Below are positions 33,752 to 42,515 of a stretch of DNA of 64,000 nt, piece after piece; the first letter of the stretch is position 1; every line of letters starts with the position of its first letter. The stretch comes from Flavobacteriaceae bacterium CG2_30_31_66 (GTDB lineage: Bacteria > Bacteroidota > Bacteroidia > Flavobacteriales > Flavobacteriaceae). The stretch lies in NCBI GenBank assembly GCA_001873065.1, contig MNYM01000038.1, forward strand, positions 1 through 64,000. Direction: 5' to 3'. The notes under the pieces are model-generated. The model saw only the letters and a list, made by a program, of their open reading frames with translations. It did no database searches and was not told the origin of the DNA. A program made the position numbers and the translations under genes.

Positions 33752-34702
33752 TTAATTTCCTCTTCTTCCGTTAGTTGAAGATCTTCCATTAGAAGATGAT
33801 CTTGTTGTGTTTCCACTGTTGGAATTCGTTGAAGTTGACCTTCTGATGGTAGAATTATTATTCGAATCAGTGTTGTTTCTTCTTGAATAGTTGTTATTAT
33901 TAATAGTTCTATTATTATTTGTGTTATTTTCTCTAATTGTTGAACTTCTTCTAATTGGATTGTTTGAAGAACTTCTTCTTATTGTATTCGAATTTTGAGT
34001 GTTGTAGTAAGCATCTCTCCTATTCGTTGTTGATCTATTTCTTGTGAAATTGTCAACATCTCTTCGTCCATAAGCATTGTTTGTGCTTCTTCTTCCGTAA
34101 GTGTTATTTCTGTTATACCCATAGTTATACCAACCATTATTACCATAAAAGTAAGGATTGTAAAATCCGCCATTCCAACCCCAATAATTAGCATAAGGAT
34201 TCCAGTAAGGATTTCCATAAGCCCAATTATTCCATCCCCAGTTATTCCAACCCCAATTGTTCCAACCCCAATTATTCCAACCCCAATTATTCCAACCCCA
34301 AACACCAAAACCATTTCCAACCCAATAAGGATCGTTCATTAAGTTTACGTTTACAATAACATTGTTATCTTCATAACCCCAAGGTTCGTTTTGGTTATAA
34401 TTATCATTGCCATTGTTGGGAAAATTATTGTTTGAGCTGTAAGAATTTATATCTGTAAAAATATCATTATTATCAATACTTTCAAGACTATCTAGTTTTT
34501 TTGAAAAGTAATTATCTTCATAATTTTTACGATTATTTCTTTCAACAATGACTACTTGTCTTTTTTCAACGTTTCGAGAATTGTCATAAATTCCATCTTC
34601 ATTATACACACTTTGATATGTGCCACAAGAAACTAATATCAAATTAGTAGTTGCAAAAACCAAAAAAGAAGGCAAACTTAATATTTTATTTCGTAGTTTC
34701 AT
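33752..34702 (-). CDS. Putative lipoprotein with GWNNW repeats
   Basis: A 316-residue exported protein of unknown function. The signal peptide ends in a lipobox (LILVSC, Cys26), so it is probably a lipoprotein. The centre holds five tandem GWNNW units followed by Tyr/Trp/Asn/Gly-rich sequence (AYGNPYWNPYANYWGWNGGF). The C-terminal ~100 residues are very rich in Asn, Arg and Ser (STNSNSGNTTRSSSNGRSST) and likely disordered. I recognise a similar gene between fadL and proS in other flavobacteria. The composition suggests surface or matrix interaction, but that is a guess. Confidence 0.8.
   Translation of the reverse strand: MKLRNKILSLPSFLVFATTNLILVSCGTYQSVYNEDGIYDNSRNVEKRQVVIVERNNRKNYEDNYFSKKLDSLESIDNNDIFTDINSYSSNNNFPNNGNDNYNQNEPWGYEDNNVIVNVNLMNDPYWVGNGFGVWGWNNWGWNNWGWNNWGWNNWGWNNWAYGNPYWNPYANYWGWNGGFYNPYFYGNNGWYNYGYNRNNTYGRRSTNNAYGRRDVDNFTRNRSTTNRRDAYYNTQNSNTIRRSSSNNPIRRSSTIRENNTNNNRTINNNNYSRRNNTDSNNNSTIRRSTSTNSNSGNTTRSSSNGRSSTNGRRGN
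34222..34301 (-). repeat. 15-bp tandem repeat coding for GWNNW
   Basis: Five near-identical 15-bp units plus a partial one, on the plus strand of the form CCCAATTATTCCAAC, with unit starts at 34222, 34237, 34252, 34267 and 34282. Only single-base changes separate the units, which implies recent expansion and possible length variation between strains. Confidence 0.9.
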
Positions 34703-34744
34703 GATATTGGATTTTATATAAATGTAACGATTAAAAAATAATTT

Positions 34745-34777
34745 TTGCAGTAAAAAGACTAATTTATAGTAGTTTTG
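34745..34777 (+). promoter_or_regulatory. Promoter of proS
   Basis: TTG at 34745-34747, a 22-bp spacer and TAGTTTTG at 34770-34777 fit the Bacteroidota consensus. The leader to the proS ATG would be about 70 nt; no T-box-like or other structured element is evident in it. Confidence 0.6.
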
Positions 34778-34852
34778 TATCCGTTTTAAAATAGCGTTTT
34801 AAACAAAAATTATACAACTAAAATTAACAATATTTGTGCCAAAGTAAAGAAT

Positions 34853-36331
34853 ATGAGCAAGAATTTAACAAAAAGAACCCAAGATTACTCAAAATGGTAT
34901 AATGAATTGGTAGTCAAAGCTGATTTGGCAGAAAACTCATCAGTTAGAGGCTGTATGGTTATCAAACCTTATGGATATGCCATTTGGGAAAATATGCAAG
35001 CTGCATTGGATAAAATGTTTAAAGAAACAGGACATCAAAACGCTTATTTTCCTTTGTTTGTTCCAAAAAGCCTGTTTGAAGCCGAAGAAAAAAATGCAGA
35101 AGGTTTTGCCAAGGAATGTGCAGTTGTCACCCATTATCGATTGCAAAATGATCCAGACAGACCAGGAAAATTACGAGTTGATCCTGATGCAAAACTCGAA
35201 GAAGAATTGATAGTTAGACCCACTTCTGAAGCGATTATTTGGAGCACCTATAAGGGATGGATTCAATCTTACAGAGACTTGCCATTATTAATCAATCAAT
35301 GGGCAAATGTAGTGAGATGGGAAATGCGAACTCGGTTGTTTTTAAGAACATCCGAATTTTTATGGCAAGAAGGTCACACAGCGCATGCTACTAAAAGTGA
35401 AGCAATTGCAGAAGCACGACAAATGCAAACAGTTTATGCGACTTTTGCGGAAGAATTTATGGCTATGCCAGTAATTAAAGGCGTAAAATCTGACAGCGAG
35501 CGTTTTGCAGGCGCAGAAGACACCTATACTATTGAGGCTTTAATGCAAGATGGAAAAGCATTGCAAGCTGGAACAAGTCATTTTCTAGGGCAAAATTTTG
35601 CACAAGCTTTTGATGTAAAGTTCACTACCAAAGAAGGAAAACAAGAATATGTTTGGGCAACTTCTTGGGGCGTCTCCACACGTTTGATTGGTGGTTTGAT
35701 TATGACACATTCAGATGATTTCGGATTGGTTTTGCCTCCAAAATTAGCACCAATCCAAGTGGTGATTGTACCTATATATAAAGGAGAAGAAGAATTGGTT
35801 TTATTGTCAGAAAAAATCAATATGATTGTAAAAACATTGCGTTCAAAAGGAATTTCAGTAAAATATGATGACAGAGACACTTTAAGACCGGGTGCTAAAT
35901 TCGCAGAATATGAATTAAAAGGAGTTCCAGTTAGGATAGCCATGGGAAGTCGTGATTTGCAAAATAACACTGTTGAAGTTGCAAGAAGAGATACTTTAAA
36001 AAAAGAAAATATTTCTCAAGATATTTTGATTGATTTTGTCGTTGAATTGTTAGAAAAAATTCAAAATAATTTATTTAAAAGCGCTTTAGATTTTAGAAAT
36101 AATCAAATTACAGAAGTAAATTCATTTGAAGAGTTCAAAAATGTGATTGAAAATAAAGGTGGATTTATTGCTGCTCATTGGGATGGAACACCCGAAACCG
36201 AAGAAAAAATAAAAGAATTGACAAAAGCCACGATTAGATGTATTCCAAATGACGTGAAAGAAGAGGCTGGAACTTGCGTTTTTAGTGGGAAAGCATCTGC
36301 AAAAAGAGTGCTATTTGCGAAAGCATATTAA
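34853..36331 (+). CDS. proS: Prolyl-tRNA synthetase
   Basis: Charges tRNA-Pro. The 492-residue enzyme is of the short 'eukaryote/archaea-like' class II type without the bacterial editing insertion. Seen are [40 protein letters not shown] (motif 1 region), [40 protein letters not shown] (motif 2), [20 protein letters not shown] (motif 3) and an anticodon-binding domain around [14 protein letters not shown]. The C-terminal zinc-like domain ends in the family tyrosine (KRVLFAKAY). It is followed by tRNA-Glu and rpsT with a new promoter. Confidence 0.97.
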   Translation: MSKNLTKRTQDYSKWYNELVVKADLAENSSVRGCMVIKPYGYAIWENMQAALDKMFKETGHQNAYFPLFVPKSLFEAEEKNAEGFAKECAVVTHYRLQNDPDRPGKLRVDPDAKLEEELIVRPTSEAIIWSTYKGWIQSYRDLPLLINQWANVVRWEMRTRLFLRTSEFLWQEGHTAHATKSEAIAEARQMQTVYATFAEEFMAMPVIKGVKSDSERFAGAEDTYTIEALMQDGKALQAGTSHFLGQNFAQAFDVKFTTKEGKQEYVWATSWGVSTRLIGGLIMTHSDDFGLVLPPKLAPIQVVIVPIYKGEEELVLLSEKINMIVKTLRSKGISVKYDDRDTLRPGAKFAEYELKGVPVRIAMGSRDLQNNTVEVARRDTLKKENISQDILIDFVVELLEKIQNNLFKSALDFRNNQITEVNSFEEFKNVIENKGGFIAAHWDGTPETEEKIKELTKATIRCIPNDVKEEAGTCVFSGKASAKRVLFAKAY

Positions 36332-36356
36332 TTTTTTAAAATTTTTTAAAAAATAA

Positions 36357-36386
36357 TTGTAGGATTTTAAAAACGTTGTATATTTG
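36357..36386 (+). promoter_or_regulatory. Strong promoter of tRNA-Glu and rpsT
   Basis: TTG at 36357-36359, 19-bp spacer, TATATTTG at 36379-36386, an exact match at an optimal distance. It lies 31 bp before the tRNA and after proS, as expected of a highly expressed stable-RNA promoter. Confidence 0.85.
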
Positions 36387-36417
36387 CATCCGCAATTGAG
36401 GGATATGAAATTGTGAT

Positions 36418-36489
36418 GGTCCGTTCGTCTAGGGGTTAGGACGCCAGGTTTTCATCCTGGTAACACGGGTTCGATTCCCGTACGGACTA
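36418..36489 (+). tRNA. tRNA-Glu (anticodon TTC)
   Basis: The acceptor stem GGTCCGT pairs with ACGGACT (first pair G-U), with discriminator A at 36489. The anticodon stem CCAGG/CCTGG encloses TTTTCAT, giving anticodon TTC. The T arm is CGGGTTCGATTCCCG. CCA is not encoded. Its wobble uridine is a substrate of the SelU enzyme encoded in this window. Confidence 0.96.
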
Positions 36490-36523
36490 CAAAGTTTTAA
36501 ATAAGAACTAAGAAAACAAAAAT

Positions 36524-36775
36524 ATGGCAAATCATAAGTCAGCATTAAAAAGAATCAGAAGTAACGAAGCTAAAAAGTTACGTAACAAATATCAACATAA
36601 AACAGCTAGAAATGCTGTGAGAGATTTGCGTATTTTAGAAGATAAAACTGAAGCTGAAGGAAAATTAGTAAACGTTATTTCAATGCTAGATAAATTGGCT
36701 AAGAAAAATATCATTCATAAAAATAAAGCTGCAAATTTAAAATCTAAATTAATGAAGCACGTAGCTGCTTTGTAA
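36524..36775 (+). CDS. rpsT: 30S ribosomal protein S20
   Basis: An 83-residue, strongly basic, all-helical ribosomal protein that binds 16S rRNA in the small subunit. It begins MANHKSALKRIRSNEAKKLR and contains the family stretch NKYQHKTARNAVRDLRILED; it ends with KNIIHKNKAANLKSKLMKHV. Size is normal. It lies 34 bp after tRNA-Glu and is probably expressed from the same promoter. A strong hairpin follows. Confidence 0.98.
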   Translation: MANHKSALKRIRSNEAKKLRNKYQHKTARNAVRDLRILEDKTEAEGKLVNVISMLDKLAKKNIIHKNKAANLKSKLMKHVAAL

Positions 36776-36799
36776 TTCTTTTTTAATTTTATTAATATA

Positions 36800-36829
36800 A
36801 AAGCTCTGAAAATTCAGAGCTTTTTTTTT
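36800..36829 (+). terminator. Terminator of rpsT
   Basis: AAAGCTCTGAA and TTCAGAGCTTT form 11-bp arms with a 2-base loop, followed by more T (36824-36829). It lies 24 bp after the rpsT stop. Confidence 0.95.
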
Positions 36830-36920
36830 GTTGTATTTTTTAATTCATGCTATTTTAAATTGAAAAATCAATGACGTCTAATTAATTCTCTAAATCATTA
36901 ATTCCTTGTTGCAGTAACAA

Positions 36921-38201
36921 TTACCAGTCATAATTTTTATGAGCATCTAATCTTATAAAAATGAATAATAAAATCGTAAATCCCCATAATGATGAACCTC
37001 CATAGCTAAAAAAAGGTAGCGGAATTCCAACAGTTGGGAGTAGTCCAACAACCATTCCTATATTTACAGTTACATGGAAAAAAAGTATTGAAGCTACCCC
37101 ATATCCATAAATCCTGCCAAATTTATTGGCATGTGTTTCAGAAAGGTAAATGATTCTTGCAATCATCAACATAAATATAATAATTACTAATGCACTTCCC
37201 AAAAAACCCCATTCTTCACCAACAGTACTAAAAATATAGTCAGTGTGTTGTTCTGGGACAAAATTACCTCGGGTAATATCACCGTTTAAAAAACCTTTTC
37301 CAAAAAATCCACCAGAGCTAATCGTTAATTCCGATTGATAAGAGTTATATCCAATATTTTTTGTGTCTATTTTCATTCCAAGTAAAACCTCAAAACGATC
37401 TCTGTGATGTTGTTTAAAAACATTTTCATAAACGAATCCTGTACCATAAATGAATAAACCAACCATTAAATAGGTGATTAAAATTTTATGCCAATTGAAT
37501 CTAATCAATCTTTTTCCTCCTTTAAAAATCAAATAAATCACTATTAGAGTTAAAATAGAAAATAGCCAAATAAGCATAATTTCTGTTCCAAATAAAATTG
37601 TGAGTATAAATAATGAGATACTTAAAACCCCAAATATTATATAATTTAGCGTTAATCCTTCTCTATTCAGAACAAGAAAAAACGACAGATAAATCAAAGC
37701 AGACCCAGGGTCTGGTTGAAGAATAATTAAAATTGCAGGAAAAAAAACTACAATAAAAGCCTTTATTTGATTCTTGACTAGCTTTAGGTTGTACTGTCTA
37801 TCACTTAACAATTTTGCTATTGCAAGAGATGTAAAAGCTTTCACAAACTCGGCAGGTTGCAAACTCATTGAACCAAAATTAAACCATGCTTTTGCACCAT
37901 TTATTTCTTTTCCAAAAGGGAATAAAAGCAACAATAAAACTATTGCAATCAAATAAAAAATACTCGCATATCGCTCATAAAACTTTGAATTAAAAAACAA
38001 AATAAAGACGATTAAAGGAATACTTAATCCAACCCAAAGTAATTGCTTCCCATATTTGGTTGTAAAATCGAATATTTGAGTATCTTCATCTGTTTTTGAG
38101 GTAGCGTAAATATTGAGCCATCCAAACCCTACAAAAATAACATAAAAAAAGACAAGAATCCAATCAATTCCCGCAAAAATATTATTCTTTTCTTGACGCA
38201 A
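36921..38201 (-). CDS. rodA: Rod-shape SEDS glycosyltransferase
   Basis: RodA polymerises peptidoglycan glycan strands from lipid II during elongation, together with its transpeptidase PBP2. The 426-residue protein has about ten membrane helices. SEDS signatures are NGAKAWFNFGSMSLQPAEFVK (broken here to its core WFNFGSMSLQPAEFVK), LQPDPGSALIYLSFF, FVPEQHTDYIFSTVGEEWGF and LPTVGIPLPFFSYGGSSLWG. It overlaps the end of mrdA by 20 bp, so the pair is translationally coupled. It is the last gene of the mreBCD-mrdA-rodA operon. Confidence 0.96.
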   Translation of the reverse strand: MRQEKNNIFAGIDWILVFFYVIFVGFGWLNIYATSKTDEDTQIFDFTTKYGKQLLWVGLSIPLIVFILFFNSKFYERYASIFYLIAIVLLLLLFPFGKEINGAKAWFNFGSMSLQPAEFVKAFTSLAIAKLLSDRQYNLKLVKNQIKAFIVVFFPAILIILQPDPGSALIYLSFFLVLNREGLTLNYIIFGVLSISLFILTILFGTEIMLIWLFSILTLIVIYLIFKGGKRLIRFNWHKILITYLMVGLFIYGTGFVYENVFKQHHRDRFEVLLGMKIDTKNIGYNSYQSELTISSGGFFGKGFLNGDITRGNFVPEQHTDYIFSTVGEEWGFLGSALVIIIFMLMIARIIYLSETHANKFGRIYGYGVASILFFHVTVNIGMVVGLLPTVGIPLPFFSYGGSSLWGFTILLFIFIRLDAHKNYDW

Positions 38202-40071
38202 TTTTTTGTTTTTTAGGCTTATATAAATTATAAATATCTTGTAAACTCATGTTAAGAATTGTTTTTTCTCTATGTTTATTTTCTTCTGAGATACTTCCGT
38301 TTAAGTATTTTTCAATAATCAAACTTGTTATTGGAGCAGCAATTGTAGAGCCATAACCACCATTTTCAACAAAAACAGCCAAGGCAATTTTTGGATTTTC
38401 TTTGGGTGCAAATGCTACCAAAATAGAATGATCTACTAATTGTTGTTTGTAGCCATTTATTCTCACAAAGTTTTCTGAAGTTCCGGTTTTACCACAAATT
38501 TCAATGCCATTCACTTGACTCCATCTTCCTGTTCCTGTTTTAAAAACTTCGTGCATTGCTTCAACAACTGGCTCAAAATATTCGCTGTTTACGGTAGTTT
38601 GTTTTTTAATGATGAAATCTGGATTTTTAATTGGTTTTAAATCGATTTTTTTAACAACATGTGGTGTATAAAAAAAACCTCTGTTTGCGATGGCAGCAGT
38701 AAAGTTTGCCAATTGAATAGGCGTTGTTGCTATTTCTCCTTGTCCAATAGCATTAGAAATATTCGTAGAAGCACTCCATCTATGTTTATAAAGGTCATCA
38801 TAATATTTCCCATCTGGTATCATTCCAGGAGAACCAGAAGGCAAGTCAACACCAAGATAACTTCCTAATCCAAAGCTAGTTATGTGTTTATTCCAATTAT
38901 CTAAACCCTGACTAGGTTTTCTCTTCTTCTCGATAATTTTTTTATAGGTATTTGAAAAATAACTATTGCAAGACCTTGCAATTGCAGTTTTTAAAGCAAT
39001 TGGTGAGTCAAAAATTCCACAGTGACATTTCATAAAATTGTTGGCTTTATTTCCATATCTATAACCTCCATAACATCTAAAAGTAGTTTCGGTGGTGATT
39101 ACTTTTTCCTGTAATGCAATCAATGCATTCATCATTTTAAAGGGCGAACCAGGAGGATAAGATGCCAATAAAGCCCTGTCATAAGTTGGCTTTTCTGGGT
39201 TGTTAGGATCCATCAAAATTGTGGAGTTTTTTGAACGATCTCTTCCTACCAACATATTTGGATCATAAGAAGGAGAGGTAACGAGTGCTAAAATTTCGCC
39301 AGTAGAAGGTTCTATTGCGACAATTCCACCACGTTTTCCGTTCATTAATTGTTGTGCATATAATTGCAACTCTATATCAATTGTTAACGTTAAATCTTTC
39401 CCACTTTCAGGTAGCGTATCCATCAGTCCATTTTTGTAGGAACCTGTAACCTTATTAAAACGGTTTCTATTAAAATATTTTTTTCCTTTTACACCTCTTA
39501 AAAGCGTTTCATATTGTCTTTCAACCCCTTCTTTTCCTTCTAACTCTCCTTGTTCATAATCATTGCTGTTTCTTGCTTTTTCTTCATTTACTTCACCAAT
39601 ATATCCCAAAACATTGGCTGCTGCATTAATTGGATAATCTCTAATAATTCTTTTTTGAATATAAAATCCGTTGTATTTATGCAATTTTTCTTGTAAGTAA
39701 GCAAAGTCTTCTTTTGCCAGTTGTTTTAAAAAAACTGACGGTAAGTAGGGAGCATAATTTTCAGCTCTTTTAAATCGTATAATAAAACCCTCTTTTTCTA
39801 TTTTTAAAAGTTTACAAAATTCAATTGTATCTAATACTTTTACCTGATTTGGTTGCACCATTACGTCATAAGAAACCTGATTTGCCACCAAGAGACGCCC
39901 ATTTCGATCGTAAATATAACCACGCTCAGGATAGTCATATTGAATTTTTATTGAAGCATTTCTGACGGGATCAAAAGCAACCCCTTTAACAATTTGTAAC
40001 TGAAAAAGTCTTCCAAGAAGAATAATTCCTACAAGGGAAATTAAAAAATAGAGTAAAAAACTTTTTTGCAT
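38182..40071 (-). CDS. mrdA: Penicillin-binding protein 2
   Basis: The class B transpeptidase of the elongation complex cross-links the glycan made by RodA. The 629-residue protein has one N-terminal membrane helix (about 4-22), a pedestal domain with RGYIYDRNGRLLVANQVSYD, and the transpeptidase domain. Active-site motifs are SPFK in ASYPPGSPFKMMNAL (catalytic Ser), SCN in AIARSCNSYF, and KTG in GIEICGKTGTSENF. The residues after the catalytic serine read PF where TF is more usual; I believe this is common in the group. It starts one base after mreD ends (shared base at 40071). Confidence 0.96.
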   Translation of the reverse strand: MQKSFLLYFLISLVGIILLGRLFQLQIVKGVAFDPVRNASIKIQYDYPERGYIYDRNGRLLVANQVSYDVMVQPNQVKVLDTIEFCKLLKIEKEGFIIRFKRAENYAPYLPSVFLKQLAKEDFAYLQEKLHKYNGFYIQKRIIRDYPINAAANVLGYIGEVNEEKARNSNDYEQGELEGKEGVERQYETLLRGVKGKKYFNRNRFNKVTGSYKNGLMDTLPESGKDLTLTIDIELQLYAQQLMNGKRGGIVAIEPSTGEILALVTSPSYDPNMLVGRDRSKNSTILMDPNNPEKPTYDRALLASYPPGSPFKMMNALIALQEKVITTETTFRCYGGYRYGNKANNFMKCHCGIFDSPIALKTAIARSCNSYFSNTYKKIIEKKRKPSQGLDNWNKHITSFGLGSYLGVDLPSGSPGMIPDGKYYDDLYKHRWSASTNISNAIGQGEIATTPIQLANFTAAIANRGFFYTPHVVKKIDLKPIKNPDFIIKKQTTVNSEYFEPVVEAMHEVFKTGTGRWSQVNGIEICGKTGTSENFVRINGYKQQLVDHSILVAFAPKENPKIALAVFVENGGYGSTIAAPITSLIIEKYLNGSISEENKHREKTILNMSLQDIYNLYKPKKQKIASRKE

Positions 40072-40574
40072 TATTCGTTTTCTGTAAAAATAGTAGTTCC
40101 TATAAAATATAAAACTAGTGTAAAAATACTCGAAAAAAATGTATTAGTCAGTACATTAAATAAATTATAAAAGCTAAAGTTTATTAGCAAAAAAAATAAC
40201 AAGTGATGAATAACTGTAAGCGATACAACATAGTTAAATCTTTTTCCAAAAGATTCAGATTGAAGTTTAAAAAATGGATAATCAAGCGCTAATTTTCTGA
40301 AATAAACCTTTACGAAAAATAATCTTAAATAAGCAATAAAAGTGATTGCGAAAGCGTGAACACCACCCGTATCTGAAAAAAAATCAATAAGTAATCCCAA
40401 TAAAAAAGAAAAAAATAATAGCTGAATCTTATTTTCTTTTAAAGGATATAAAAAAACGAATATAATATATAAATAAGGATTTATGGAACCAAACAACAAA
40501 ATATTATTCAGCACAAAAACTTGTAAAAATAACAAGAAGAAAAATAAAAAAAATAGCCTAAAGGGTTTATTCAT
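40071..40574 (-). CDS. mreD: Rod shape-determining protein MreD
   Basis: A 167-residue integral membrane protein with five to six helices that bridges MreB/MreC with the elongation enzymes. The sequence is hydrophobic throughout (LFFLFFFLLFLQVFVLNNIL at the N-terminus). It contains the family-like SINPYLYIIFVFLYPLKENK and GLLIDFFSDTGGVHAFAITF. Identification rests on the position between mreC and mrdA as much as on sequence. It overlaps mreC by 8 bp. Confidence 0.9.
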   Translation of the reverse strand: MNKPFRLFFLFFFLLFLQVFVLNNILLFGSINPYLYIIFVFLYPLKENKIQLLFFSFLLGLLIDFFSDTGGVHAFAITFIAYLRLFFVKVYFRKLALDYPFFKLQSESFGKRFNYVVSLTVIHHLLFFLLINFSFYNLFNVLTNTFFSSIFTLVLYFIGTTIFTENE

Positions 40575-41394
40575 TCTCTAAATTTTCTAATTTTCTAATC
40601 TCATCTCTTTCAAAATTTTTAATTACATATACTACACCAAGATTGCTCATATCATTAAAAAGAGTTATGGTAACTCTGTTATCAGCTGAGTTTCCTCTAT
40701 TTATTTTTGAGACTCTTCCTATAAAAATTCCTTCAGGAAAAATCGCTGATTTTCCTCCGGTTTCGATAGTATCACCAATTCTCAGGGGTGCTTGTCTAGG
40801 AATATCAAGCAATTGAACTGTTTTATAATCACTTCCATCCCAATCCAAAGAGCCAAAATAGTTGGTATTTCTTAGTCGTGCGTTGATTCGGCTATTTCTA
40901 TTTAAAATTGACTGAACTCTGGCATATTTATTATTGGTATAATCAATGATTCCAACAATTCCATTGCTATTCACAACTGCCATTTCTTTGTCAATTCCTT
41001 GATTTTTTCCAATATCTAAAGTCAAAAAATTAAACTCTTTGTCAAAATTATTATTGATGACTTTACCAGCTGTAAAGGTATATTTTTGAAAATATTTTAC
41101 AGTATCAACCACTGTAGAGTCTTTGATTATTACTGCTAAATTTCTTTTTTCTAGCAGATTTTTTAATCGCACATTTTCGGCAACTAAAATTTCAATTTCA
41201 GATTTTAATCGAAAATAAGCCGTTATTTTTGATTTCTGAGAATATAAACCAGCTACTAATGAATTTGTAGAATTAACAAATTTACTCTTATGAAAACTAA
41301 GATTTGTAATTGTAAGACCAAATGCTAAACATTCTAACAATATGAAAAACAAAAAATATTTAAACCGCTGAATAAAAAAAATCAGTTGTTGCAT
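40567..41394 (-). CDS. mreC: Rod shape-determining protein MreC
   Basis: A 275-residue bitopic protein of the elongasome. One N-terminal membrane helix (about 12-30) is followed by a coiled coil (about 60-85, FRLKSEIEILVAENVRLKNL) and a periplasmic beta domain containing NFLTLDIGKNQGIDKEMAVV, NSNGIVGIIDYTNNKYARVQ and DTIETGGKSAIFPEGIFIGR. It activates PBP2 in well-studied bacteria. It lies 16 bp after mreB in the same operon. Confidence 0.95.
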   Translation of the reverse strand: MQQLIFFIQRFKYFLFFILLECLAFGLTITNLSFHKSKFVNSTNSLVAGLYSQKSKITAYFRLKSEIEILVAENVRLKNLLEKRNLAVIIKDSTVVDTVKYFQKYTFTAGKVINNNFDKEFNFLTLDIGKNQGIDKEMAVVNSNGIVGIIDYTNNKYARVQSILNRNSRINARLRNTNYFGSLDWDGSDYKTVQLLDIPRQAPLRIGDTIETGGKSAIFPEGIFIGRVSKINRGNSADNRVTITLFNDMSNLGVVYVIKNFERDEIRKLENLENE

Positions 41395-41410
41395 TGTTAG
41401 AATTTAAAGG

Positions 41411-42439
41411 CTAGTTCATCAGTACATTTTTGTACTTTATAAGTTCTTTTAAAGCCACTCCTGTTCCACGAACAACAGCTCTTAATGGATCTTCAGTAAC
41501 ATATACTGGCAAATCTGTTTTGCGAGATAATCGCTTGTCTAAACCTCTCAACATTGAACCTCCTCCAGCTAAATAAATACCTGTATTATAGATATCTGCT
41601 GCCAATTCTGGTGGCGTTTTTGATAACGTTTCCATCACAGCATCTTCGATTCTAAGGATTGATTTGTCTAATGCTTTAGCAATTTCACGAAACGAAATTT
41701 TAACTTGTTTTGGTTTTCCACTCAACAAATCTCTTCCTTGAACCAACATTTCCTCTGGTGGAGTATCCAAATCTTCTGTAGCTGCACCCACTTGAATTTT
41801 TATTTTTTCGGCAGTGGTTTCCCCTACATGAAGATTGTGTTGAGTTCTCATATAATACATGATATCGTTGGTAAATAAATCCCCTGCAACTTTTACTGAT
41901 TGATCACAAACGATACCTCCCAAAGCAATCACTGCTATTTCTGTAGTTCCTCCACCAATATCAATAATCATGTTTCCTTTTGGTTCCATAATATCAATCC
42001 CAACCCCAATTGCTGCTGCTATTGGCTCATAAATTAAATAAATTTCTTTAGCGTTCATGTGTTTTGCAGAATCCCTTACGGCACGTTTTTCAACTTCTGT
42101 AATTCCTGATGGAATGCAAATCACCATTCGCAGAGCTGGTGGAAATAATTTCTTCTTGATTGAAGGGATTTGTTTTACAAATTCTTTAATCATCTCTTCA
42201 GATGCTTGAAAATCAGCAATTACCCCATCTTTCAATGGACGAATAGTTTTAATGTTTTCGTGGGTTTTTCCTTGCATCAAGCTTGCTTCATGACCAATAG
42301 CAATTATTTTACCCGTAATTCTATTTCTTGCTACGATTGATGGACTGTCAATAACTACTTTACCATTGTGAATGATTAATGTGTTTGCAGTTCCCAAATC
42401 AATGGCAATATCTTCAGTCATGAAATCGAAAAAACCCAT
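41411..42439 (-). CDS. mreB: Rod shape-determining actin homologue MreB
   Basis: MreB forms membrane-bound filaments that orient cell-wall elongation. The 342-residue protein has the actin-fold phosphate motifs IAIDLGTANTLI (phosphate 1), NMIIDIGGGTTEIAVIALGG (phosphate 2) and GIYLAGGGSMLRGLDKRLS (adenosine). The N-terminal MGFFDFMTED is amphipathic and probably binds membrane. First gene of the elongation operon; a TAGTTTTG element precedes it. Confidence 0.98.
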   Translation of the reverse strand: MGFFDFMTEDIAIDLGTANTLIIHNGKVVIDSPSIVARNRITGKIIAIGHEASLMQGKTHENIKTIRPLKDGVIADFQASEEMIKEFVKQIPSIKKKLFPPALRMVICIPSGITEVEKRAVRDSAKHMNAKEIYLIYEPIAAAIGVGIDIMEPKGNMIIDIGGGTTEIAVIALGGIVCDQSVKVAGDLFTNDIMYYMRTQHNLHVGETTAEKIKIQVGAATEDLDTPPEEMLVQGRDLLSGKPKQVKISFREIAKALDKSILRIEDAVMETLSKTPPELAADIYNTGIYLAGGGSMLRGLDKRLSRKTDLPVYVTEDPLRAVVRGTGVALKELIKYKNVLMN

Positions 42440-42475
42440 AAATATGTTTGTTATTTTAAATAATGTGTATTTTCA

Positions 42476-42483
42476 CAAAACTA
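42476..42483 (-). promoter_or_regulatory. Promoter -7 element of the mre operon
   Basis: TAGTTTTG on the minus strand is an exact TAnnTTTG match 36 bp before the mreB ATG, in the 76-bp gap after purH. No -33 TTG is clear. Confidence 0.55.
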
Positions 42484-42515
42484 CTAAATAAAATCTGTTT
42501 AGTGCATTAATTTTT

